DNA from: Flavobacterium nitrogenifigens
GTDB taxonomy: Bacteria; Bacteroidota; Bacteroidia; Flavobacteriales; Flavobacteriaceae
Length of the DNA stretch: 64,000 nt
Direction: 5' to 3'
Assembly (NCBI RefSeq): GCF_003254565.1
Contig: NZ_QJRI01000180.1
Coordinates: 285,121 to 349,120, forward strand
Shown here piece by piece: positions 43,701 through 50,125 of this stretch. Within the stretch, counting starts at the first letter, position 1; each line of letters opens with the position of its first letter. The notes under the pieces were generated by a model. It had not been told where the DNA came from. It did not search any database and was given only the letters and a program-made list of their open reading frames with translations. The position numbers and the translations under genes are program-made.

Positions 43701-45460
43701 TTTGGACACCGGTTGCTAATCAGTTTGGAGTTTCTCACACGTTAACCGTTACTGCTACAGCATCAAACGGACAAACAGATTCAAAAACTTATAGTTTTAC
43801 ATTAACTTGTTCAGGTGCAAATTGTCCAAACACATTACCTGTAATTACTTGGAATTCGCCATCAAATACAACTGTTTACCAAAGTTCTTTCCAAGCTGTG
43901 CCAATTTCAGTTACAGCTGTTGATAGTGACGGATCGGTTTCTGGTGTTACGATTACCATAAACGGTGGTACATTTAATATGACAGCAGGTGCAAATAATA
44001 CTTATACGTACAGTTTTACGCCAACTGCTTATCAGGATTATCCAATTGTAATCAAAGCAACAGATAATAAAGCTGCGGTAACAACATTAAACAATACAAT
44101 TAAAATTGCAACAATAAGTGGTAATAGATTTATTCCGCTTCCATCTAAAATTATTTTAGGATACGCGCATTCTTGGGAAAATACGTCTGCTCCATTTTTA
44201 TATTTTTCTCAAATAAAGGGAAGTAAATTTAACGTAGTTGATTATTCTTTCGTAGAAACAGTGAATCGTGATGGTTATACGCCAATATTAACTACAAATG
44301 ACGCTAGATATTTGACTAATGGCGTTTTCGATAAGCAATTATTGAAAAATGATATCAAAACTTTAAGAGATAGTGGCGTTCCTGTTATTGTTTCTATTGG
44401 AGGTCAAAATGGTCATGTTGTTTTAGAAAATGTAACTCAGAAAAATATTTTTGTTAATGGTCTAAAAGCCATTATCGACGAATATCAATTTGATGGAGTT
44501 GATATTGATTTTGAAGGCGGATCTATGAATTTTAGCGCAGGAGGTTTAAGAGATATTTCTTATGCTGGTATTTCTGCTTATCCAAGATTGAAAAACGTAG
44601 TAGATGCTTTCAAAGAATTAAAAGCGTACTATGGTCCTGGATTCTTGTTGACTGCAGCTCCAGAAACACAATACGTACAAGGAGGATATACGACTTATAC
44701 GGATACTTTCGGTTCGTTTTTGCCAATTATTCAAAACTTGCGTAATGAGTTAGATTTGTTAGCAGTACAATTGTATAACACAGGAGGAGAAAACGGATTA
44801 GACGGTCAATATTATGGCACGGCTAAGAAAGCAAACATGGTTACAGCCTTAACTGATATGATCATAAAAGGATATAACATTGCTTCAACAGGAATGCATT
44901 TTGATGGCTTGCCAGCTTCAAAAGTTCTTATTGCATTGCCAGCTTGTCCAAGTGCAGCAGGTAGCGGATATCTAACTCCTACAGAAGGAATCAATGCTAT
45001 GGATTATTTAAGAAACGGAACCAATTTCTCTGGAAGAACATACACTATGCAGCCAGGCGGACCGTATCCTTCTTTAAGAGGTTTAATGACTTGGTCGGTA
45101 AACTGGGATGCTTCTTCTTGTGGAAATTCATCTGAATTGTCTAAAGCGTATGCAGCTTATTTTGCATCACAAGCTACAGCAAAAACATTGGCTGTAGAAG
45201 ATATAACGGCTGAAAGCAATACGACTGTGGCTTATTTTAGAAACAATACTTTGTCGGTATCTAATGAAACAGAAGAAATTGCTCAAGTTGATGTATTCAA
45301 TACGATAGGGCAGAATGTTACAAGCCATAGAAATCTCCAAAACAATAAAGAAGTATTGCTTAATAGCCCAAGTTTTGCTAGTAAACAAATATTTGTTGTG
45401 ATTGTAACAGACAAATCTGGACACAAAAAGTCATTGAAAGTAATGAACTTTTTAAACTAA
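40724..45460 (+). CDS. chiA: large multimodular chitinase with two GH18 domains and T9SS C-terminal sorting domain
   Basis: The 1578-residue secreted enzyme starts with a signal peptide (LLFLLLFPLLALAQ). An N-terminal GH18 domain (about 27-465) has DGFDIDWE with catalytic E162. Three carboxypeptidase-regulatory-like repeats (about 467-720) and two near-identical 95-residue modules (about 728-823 and 833-928) follow. Ig-like domains span about 930-1140. A second GH18 (about 1145-1500) has DGVDIDFE with E1264. The last 75 residues form a type A T9SS sorting domain (VDVFNTIGQNV...KSLKVMNFL). It matches the ChiA known from F. johnsoniae, which pairs exo- and endo-acting domains. It is the last gene of the locus. 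Confidence 0.95.
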   Translation: MKHYYRLLFLLLFPLLALAQPAHGKKVVGYYAQWSIYARDFNVPKIDGSKLTHLNYSFYGTTYDPAHPENTKLKCLDTYADFEHMEGGIPWDAPVKGNFYDLMKLKEKYPHLKVLISVGGWTKGQDLSPIAASPVARAALAADMANFITTYPFIDGFDIDWEYPLSGGTDGTEIVNGAPVPPQKYSPDDNKNLVLLLKAMRQAMPNKLVTIAAGNNVRNVSKQYLGPNNRAQYGMTEDISTYCDYITYFGYDFGGNWYDKTCYNAPLYASGNPNDPLYGATQSESLDELTNQYLNVIGFPANKLIMGLPFYGKKFDNVAANSTNGLFVSAPRYVVPGCTNPQNPTGTWDGSGACEKSGSIEICDLVGNPVTNSHAYLDPNTMQVTASAASAGWVRYWDNTTKVPYLYNATSKEFISYEDKQSMDLKVQYIKSRNLAGGMIWELSQDTRGSIPNSLLNQVDTSFGSVVPGTVSISGSVKNGSALVTNVTVELRNASNAVIQTVVSATGNFAFNNLTSGQNYSLTAVKASYTFVPVSLTNVTVNQTGVTINGSQPTYTVSGTVLDGTTGVSGVTVSAVSGTTTLTGVSNASGAYSVAGLTAGLNFTVTAAKSGFSYTPASTVYNAIDANKTLNFTQGAAVVTYTVSGTVLNGTTPVSGVTVTASSTAGNVTATTNASGSYSLTLASGGNYTVTAALTGQTFTPASTVYSNLNANKTLNFTQDVATTTSKISGTVKNGTIPVAGAKVELVLPWTDNSHPWKSVLATTDAQGKYSFDNAVVAGYTTITSLKLNTWSNGEVNYYPNNLANFPVPSTPTVYNFNTSSTAKAALAAATNLISGTVKNGSTPVANAKVEIVLPWTDNTHNWKSVLATTDASGNYTFDNSVVAGYNQILSLKLNSWQNGEVAYYPNNLANFAVPTTPTIYNFNTQTTVVTKPVVAITAPTASSIAINLGSSINFVASVGLSAADATTISSVVFSLDGQTISATNSSGTYTSVWTPVANQFGVSHTLTVTATASNGQTDSKTYSFTLTCSGANCPNTLPVITWNSPSNTTVYQSSFQAVPISVTAVDSDGSVSGVTITINGGTFNMTAGANNTYTYSFTPTAYQDYPIVIKATDNKAAVTTLNNTIKIATISGNRFIPLPSKIILGYAHSWENTSAPFLYFSQIKGSKFNVVDYSFVETVNRDGYTPILTTNDARYLTNGVFDKQLLKNDIKTLRDSGVPVIVSIGGQNGHVVLENVTQKNIFVNGLKAIIDEYQFDGVDIDFEGGSMNFSAGGLRDISYAGISAYPRLKNVVDAFKELKAYYGPGFLLTAAPETQYVQGGYTTYTDTFGSFLPIIQNLRNELDLLAVQLYNTGGENGLDGQYYGTAKKANMVTALTDMIIKGYNIASTGMHFDGLPASKVLIALPACPSAAGSGYLTPTEGINAMDYLRNGTNFSGRTYTMQPGGPYPSLRGLMTWSVNWDASSCGNSSELSKAYAAYFASQATAKTLAVEDITAESNTTVAYFRNNTLSVSNETEEIAQVDVFNTIGQNVTSHRNLQNNKEVLLNSPSFASKQIFVVIVTDKSGHKKSLKVMNFLN

Positions 45461-45608
45461 AATAAAAGAATTGAAAATTTAGAAATAAGAAAGTTGGGAC
45501 GGTTAAAATTGAGTTTGGTTATTTATTTTTTAACCTAATTTTTATTTCTTAAATGCTGTGAATTGAGGTAATTTGTTATTTGGTTTTTGCCTCAAGTAGC
45601 GCATTATG

Positions 45609-45640
45609 AACCTGGCAATTTTTGTTGCCAGGTTTTTTTT
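45609..45640 (+). terminator. intrinsic terminator at the end of the chitin locus
   Basis: AACCTGGCAA (45609-45618) and TTGCCAGGTT (45625-45634) form a perfect 10-bp stem followed by a T-run. Confidence 0.93.
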
Positions 45641-45678
45641 ATAACTTTTAATAAATGAAATAATAACTCAATATAGTA

Positions 45679-45813
45679 CACGGATGAGGCGGATTTACTT
45701 CGTAAAGACGCGGATAAAAACGGATTCTTTATATTAATCTATCTAAAAAATTAAATAAAAAAATCTGTTTTTAGCCGCGTTTTCGCGTTAGCGAATCTGC
45801 ATCATCCGCGTAC
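45679..45813. repeat. long imperfect inverted repeat (CGGATGA..ACGCGGATAAAAAC family)
   Basis: The left arm (45679-45726) and the right arm (45762-45813) pair over about 45 bases with small gaps. Shared blocks are CGGATGA, AACGCGG/GACGCGG, TAAAAAC and GATT. It fills most of the gap between chiA and the TlpA-like gene. There is no coding potential. Confidence 0.7.
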
Positions 45814-45887
45814 CATTTCTAAACAATTAACCCAAATTAAAAACTATTTTAATTACTTTTGATTTTACAATTATCGCATAAAACTTC

Positions 45888-46658
45888 ATGAAAAAAATAT
45901 TTGCCCTTTTAATCACCTTTTTAAGTTTTACTACTTCTTTCAGTCAAAATAAATTCGGAAATCCAGAAGTCGATCCTGTTCAAATTCAGAAAACTTACGA
46001 GCAATGGTCGGTTTATAATAAAGGAATTATGCTCTCGAGAGATTTCACTGCACTTGATGCTGAATCAAAAGAAATCTCAAAAGAAGTTTTTTTAGATCAA
46101 TTAGCAAACGGAAATTTCATTCCAGTTCGATTGAAATCAGAAGCGAATGTTTACGTTTATAAATTATTTAAAATTCAGCCAAAAACAGATACAAGTATAA
46201 AAGCAACAATTAACCAAATTGGTTTTGATGCTTTTAAAAATTATAAAATGGAAGGAACCGCTTTTCCGCAATTCTCATTCAAAGATTTAGACGGAAATCT
46301 GGTAACCAACGAATCCATGAAAGGAAAAATAATTGTGATCAAATGCTGGTACATTCACTGCACGCCATGCATTAGAGAATTTCCACAAGTCAACAAATTA
46401 GTCGAAGAATACAAAGACCGAAAAGATATTGTTTTTATGAGTTTAGCCGAAGATTCAGCAGAACAATTAAAAACATTTTTAGCCAGAAAACCATTATCCT
46501 ATTCTGTGATTCCTGATATGAAAGAATACATGAATAATGCTTTGCAGTTGAATTCTTTCCCAACACATTTCATTCTAAACAAAGAAGGAATGATTACAAA
46601 AGTGCTTCCTAATTTTGAAAGTCTTGAAGTGGCACTATCTAAAGAAAGTAAACTTTAG
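45888..46658 (+). CDS. TlpA-like thioredoxin-fold protein, exported
   Basis: The 256-residue protein has a signal peptide (MKKIFALLITFLSFTTSFSQ). An N-terminal region of about 110 residues is unassigned, and a TlpA/AhpC-type thioredoxin domain (about 125-256) carries the active site C-T-P-C in WYIHCTPCIREFPQVNKL. It probably reduces or isomerises disulfides in the periplasm. Upstream lies only the intergenic repeat and downstream a convergent RhuM gene, so it is monocistronic. Substrate unknown. Confidence 0.88.
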   Translation: MKKIFALLITFLSFTTSFSQNKFGNPEVDPVQIQKTYEQWSVYNKGIMLSRDFTALDAESKEISKEVFLDQLANGNFIPVRLKSEANVYVYKLFKIQPKTDTSIKATINQIGFDAFKNYKMEGTAFPQFSFKDLDGNLVTNESMKGKIIVIKCWYIHCTPCIREFPQVNKLVEEYKDRKDIVFMSLAEDSAEQLKTFLARKPLSYSVIPDMKEYMNNALQLNSFPTHFILNKEGMITKVLPNFESLEVALSKESKL

Positions 46659-46763
46659 TTTTTTAACCGTATAAGTTCATATAAGAGATTGTAAGTGTTT
46701 TTTACTATTGCAGAAATTATAAGTTTAGTTTTCAATGAACTTATATCACTGATATGGTTGAAA

Positions 46764-47756
46764 TTATTCCTTTTTTAATTTCATTATTTCTCTGTCAAAA
46801 TCAGATAAATATTCTCTGTCTTGGATAATTCTATATTTGTCAAACTCCATTTCTGCTTTAATTTTTGCTTTGAGAAAAGATATTTTTCCTTTATCTATTA
46901 ATATTGGATAATTGGAAAGTTGCAAAAAATTATTTAGAAAAATTGTCCAATCTTCCATTTGCATAATAATTTGACGTTTAGCATAATTTTCGGCAAGATC
47001 CAAGTAAGCGGAAACAATTCGGTTTAGTTCTTGTAGGTGCGCCTCATTTAAATAATTCTTAGCAACACTGACATCACTTTTCTGAATCTTTCCATTTGGA
47101 GCATCTTTCCATGTTGAAAGTCCCATATAGATTTTAGTTGCATCTGCTTCTGTATAAATAATTTCGGCAGCAGTTTTACCAGTAATTGCCCAATGAAGTT
47201 TGTTTTGAACAATTGCAAAAAAAGTTTTGGTTTCTGAACTATCTCTTTCATAATTTGCAGAAAGAGCATAAATATCTGTTATTTTTTGGTAAAAACGTCT
47301 TTCAGAAGTTCTAATTTCACGAATTCGCTCCAGTAATTCTTCAAAATAATCTTTACCGAAAGCTTTTCCATTTTTCAGCATTTCATCATTAAGAACAAAC
47401 CCTTTAATAATAAATTCTTTTAAAGTTTTGGTCGCCCAAATTCTAAACTGAGAAGCTTGTTTAGAATTTACTCTATAACCGACTGCAATAATAGCGTCGA
47501 GATTATAAAAATCAATTTCTCTGTTTACTTCTCTTTTCCCTTCAACTTGAACTGCTCGAATTTTTCGAGTAGTTGAATCAGGCTCTAATTCTAAGCTTTT
47601 AAAAATTTCTTTTAAATGATATGTTATAGTATTTGATTCGACTCCAAACAATAAGCCCATTGTTTTTTGAGAGAGCCAAAAGTTTTCATCCAAAAAAGTA
47701 ACTTCAATATTGATATTGGCTTCAGAGGTTTGATATAATAAAATTGGCGCTTGCAT
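46764..47756 (-). CDS. RhuM family protein (virulence RhuM-type)
   Basis: The 330-residue protein matches the RhuM family first seen in Salmonella pathogenicity island 3 and now common in accessory DNA of many bacteria. Recognisable blocks are LDENFWLSQKTMGLLFGVESNTITYHLKEIF, which looks like a winged helix-type DNA-binding unit, and NLDAIIAVGYRVNSKQASQFRIWATKTLKEFIIKGF. A C-terminal helical part with coiled-coil character follows. There is no signal peptide. Function is unknown; it often sits in mobile or defence islands, but here no integrase or restriction genes are next to it. Confidence 0.88.
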   Translation of the reverse strand: MQAPILLYQTSEANINIEVTFLDENFWLSQKTMGLLFGVESNTITYHLKEIFKSLELEPDSTTRKIRAVQVEGKREVNREIDFYNLDAIIAVGYRVNSKQASQFRIWATKTLKEFIIKGFVLNDEMLKNGKAFGKDYFEELLERIREIRTSERRFYQKITDIYALSANYERDSSETKTFFAIVQNKLHWAITGKTAAEIIYTEADATKIYMGLSTWKDAPNGKIQKSDVSVAKNYLNEAHLQELNRIVSAYLDLAENYAKRQIIMQMEDWTIFLNNFLQLSNYPILIDKGKISFLKAKIKAEMEFDKYRIIQDREYLSDFDREIMKLKKE

Positions 47757-47935
47757 AATTCAACTAAAATAAGAAGTGAAGATAAGTAAAATGTAATTTT
47801 AAACAATATAAGTTATGTAAGAAAATTTAAGTTTAGCTTTAACAAACTTATATTATTTAAATAGTTTTGTTTTTTCCTTAAAATTCTTTACTCTGCGCCT
47901 TCGCGACTTTGCGAGAAACCTTCATCAGCATAAAA

Positions 47936-47967
47936 AACCTTAGCACCTTAGCATCTTTGCAACTTAG
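47936..47967 (-). repeat. octamer array (four units, minus-strand orientation)
   Basis: On the minus strand the units read CTAAGTTG, CAAAGATG, CTAAGGTG and CTAAGGTT. They are the same family as at 8834, 27536 and 55434. It lies just before the ABC-F gene. A second repeat fragment with TTTGCG/CGCGACTTTGCG lies at 47893-47915. Confidence 0.7.
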
Positions 47968-48012
47968 AACCTTTTTCACTACTTTTGCACCAAATTAATT
48001 AAAAAGACATTC

Positions 48013-49632
48013 ATGTTAACAGTCAATAATTTATCAGTTCAGTTTGGTAAAAGAATTTTATTCGACGAAGTAAATACTACGTTTACTCACGGAAATATTT
48101 ACGGCGTTATTGGAGCTAATGGAGCAGGAAAATCTACTTTCTTAAAAGTGATTTCGGGCGATATTGATCCAACTTCAGGGCATATTCATTTAGAGCCAGG
48201 AAAACGTATGTCGGTTTTAAACCAGAACCACAACATGTTCGACGAGCATACCGTTTTGGAAACCGTTTTAATGGGAAATAAAGTTCTGTACGCTGTTAAA
48301 AAAGAAATGGATGAACTTTATTTAGATTATAATGATGCGAATGCAGACAGAATAGGGGAGTTACAAGTTCAGTTTGAAGAAATGAACGGATGGAACGCCG
48401 ATTCTGATGCAGCAGCAATGTTATCTAACTTAGGAATCACAGAAGCAGATCATTATACTTTAATGGCTGATATGGAAGGAAAAATGAAAGTTCGTGTGCT
48501 TTTGGCGCAGGCACTTTTCGGAAATCCTGATTTGCTGATTATGGATGAGCCTACCAACGATTTGGATTTCGAGACAATCGCTTGGTTAGAAAACTTCTTA
48601 GCAAACTACGAAAATACTGTAATCGTTGTATCTCACGACCGTCACTTTTTAGATGCGGTTTGTACACATATTTCTGATATTGATTTCGGAAAAATCAATC
48701 ACTATTCAGGAAACTATACTTTCTGGTACGAGTCTAGTCAATTGGCAGCAAAACAACGTGCGCAGCAAAACAAAAAAGCAGAAGAGAAGAAACAAGAGTT
48801 GGAAGAATTTATTCGTCGTTTTAGTGCAAACGTGGCGAAATCGAAACAAGCAACTTCTCGTAAAAAAATGATTTCGAAATTAAATATTGCCGAAATCAAA
48901 CCATCTAGCCGTCGTTATCCTGCAATTATTTTTGATCAGGATCGTGAAGCTGGAGATCAGATTTTGAATGTTGAAGGTTTAGCAGCTTCTGTAGATGGAG
49001 AAGTTTTGTTCAAAGATGTTGATTTGAATATGGCAAAAGGCGATAAAATCGTTCTTTTCTCTAAAGATTCACGTGCTACAACGGCTTTCTACGAAATCTT
49101 AAACGGAGAACAAAAAGCAGACGCTGGAAGTTTTGACTGGGGAATTACAACCAACCAAGCGTATTTGCCAGCAGAAAACCATAAATATTTCGAAAACGAT
49201 TTGAGTTTAGTAGACTGGTTACGTCAGTACGCTAAAACAGAAGAAGAGCGTGATGAGGTATTTATTAGAGGTTTCTTAGGGAAAATGATTTTCTCTGGAG
49301 AAGAAGCTTTAAAAACGTCTAGAGTTTTATCAGGAGGAGAAAAAGTACGTTGTATGTTGTCTAGAATGATGATGGAGCGTGCTAACGTTTTAATGCTAGA
49401 TGAGCCAACAAACCACTTAGATCTAGAATCTATTACAGCTTTCAACAACTCATTGAAAAACTTTAAAGGTTCTGTAATCTTCACAACACATGACCACGAG
49501 TTTGCGCAAACAGTTGGTAACAGAATCGTAGAATTGACACCAAACGGAGTTATCGATCGTTACATGACATTTGACGAATATCTTGATGATGAAAAAATTC
49601 AGGAACAAAGAAAGAAGATGTACAATCTTTAA
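48013..49632 (+). CDS. ABC-F family ATPase (YbiT-like) with degenerate second Walker A
   Basis: The 539-residue soluble protein has two ABC domains joined by the charged ABC-F linker (about 245-300), as in ribosome-associated translation factors such as EttA and YbiT. Domain 1 has an intact Walker A (GANGAGKST, 34-42) and LLIMDEPTNDLD, while its signature is replaced by MEGKMKVR, as in YbiT. Domain 2 has LSGGEKVR and LMLDEPTNHLD. Where Walker A should be there is only LFSKDSRATTAF (about 350-361), without the Gly-rich loop or Lys-Ser/Thr. One of the two nucleotide sites is therefore probably dead. It is monocistronic and a strong hairpin follows. Confidence 0.9.
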   Translation: MLTVNNLSVQFGKRILFDEVNTTFTHGNIYGVIGANGAGKSTFLKVISGDIDPTSGHIHLEPGKRMSVLNQNHNMFDEHTVLETVLMGNKVLYAVKKEMDELYLDYNDANADRIGELQVQFEEMNGWNADSDAAAMLSNLGITEADHYTLMADMEGKMKVRVLLAQALFGNPDLLIMDEPTNDLDFETIAWLENFLANYENTVIVVSHDRHFLDAVCTHISDIDFGKINHYSGNYTFWYESSQLAAKQRAQQNKKAEEKKQELEEFIRRFSANVAKSKQATSRKKMISKLNIAEIKPSSRRYPAIIFDQDREAGDQILNVEGLAASVDGEVLFKDVDLNMAKGDKIVLFSKDSRATTAFYEILNGEQKADAGSFDWGITTNQAYLPAENHKYFENDLSLVDWLRQYAKTEEERDEVFIRGFLGKMIFSGEEALKTSRVLSGGEKVRCMLSRMMMERANVLMLDEPTNHLDLESITAFNNSLKNFKGSVIFTTHDHEFAQTVGNRIVELTPNGVIDRYMTFDEYLDDEKIQEQRKKMYNL

Positions 49633-49653
49633 TTTTTGAAATTCCAATATATT

Positions 49654-49697
49654 AAAAATCCCAAATTCCAAATAAAACTTGGAGTTTGGGATTTTTT
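49654..49697 (+). terminator. terminator after the ABC-F gene
   Basis: AAAAATCCCAAATTCCA (49654-49670) pairs with TGGAGTTTGGGATTTTT (49680-49696) with one mismatch, followed by Ts. A half copy of the right arm recurs at 49799-49817. Confidence 0.8.
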
Positions 49698-49712
49698 GTG
49701 TTTAAAAATATA

Positions 49713-49771
49713 GCCACTAATTACACGAATTTCCACGAATTAAATTTGTGCTAATTTGTGTAATTCGTGGC
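49713..49771. repeat. inverted repeat, GCCACTAATTACACGAATT family
   Basis: GCCACTAATTACACGAATT (49713-49731) pairs with the inverse copy ending at 49771 (AATTTGTGTAATTCGTGGC) with two mismatches. The element resembles the one at 23818-23871. Confidence 0.65.
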
Positions 49772-49834
49772 AAAAAAAAACAATCACAGCTATAAAAATT
49801 GGAATTTGGGATTTTTTAATTTGTTATTTATCAC

Positions 49835-50008
49835 TTATTTACTTCCAAACATTTTGGCGAAAATCCAGATAATAATCGCAATAATAAAAATTACGATAAA
49901 AATCCCGAATCCCATTCCGGCTTTAAAAATGTCTCCTATAACTTCACAGCTTGTAAATGAAAATAGTATTAAGAATACCATTAACAATCTTAGTATTTTA
50001 TTTTGCAT
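49835..50008 (-). CDS. 57-residue lipoprotein with a membrane helix
   Basis: This short frame reads MQNKILRLLMVFLILFSFTS then Cys at residue 21, a good lipoprotein signal with lipobox FTSC. After EVIGDIFKAGMGFG it has one strongly hydrophobic helix (about 36-50) and ends in AKMFGSK. Small proteins of this design with the core CEVIGDIFKAGMGFG are, as far as I recall, widely conserved in Flavobacteriaceae and often mis-annotated. Function is unknown. It lies alone in the 490-base gap between the ABC-F and SIR2-TPR genes. The plus-strand 85-codon frame over the same bases looks like its shadow. Confidence 0.72.
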   Translation of the reverse strand: MQNKILRLLMVFLILFSFTSCEVIGDIFKAGMGFGIFIVIFIIAIIIWIFAKMFGSK

Positions 50009-50125
50009 GATTCTGATATTTTAAATTGATACTTAAAATTAATTCACGAATCAGGGAAATGTGTTATAGAATTTTTTGGAAATGTTTTAGGATTTATATT
50101 ATTTAGATTTTAGTATAAAAGATAA

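Noticed and set aside
47048..47269. Second minus-strand frame inside the RhuM gene
   Set aside because: It lies entirely within the RhuM coding region in another frame. The RhuM frame is intact and has family motifs, so there is no frameshift to explain.
49767..50024. Plus-strand 85-codon open frame between the ABC-F and SIR2-TPR genes
   Set aside because: It begins inside an intergenic inverted repeat and its product is a run of Ile/Asn/Lys without family features. The minus strand over the same bases encodes a convincing 57-residue lipoprotein, so the plus frame is a shadow.
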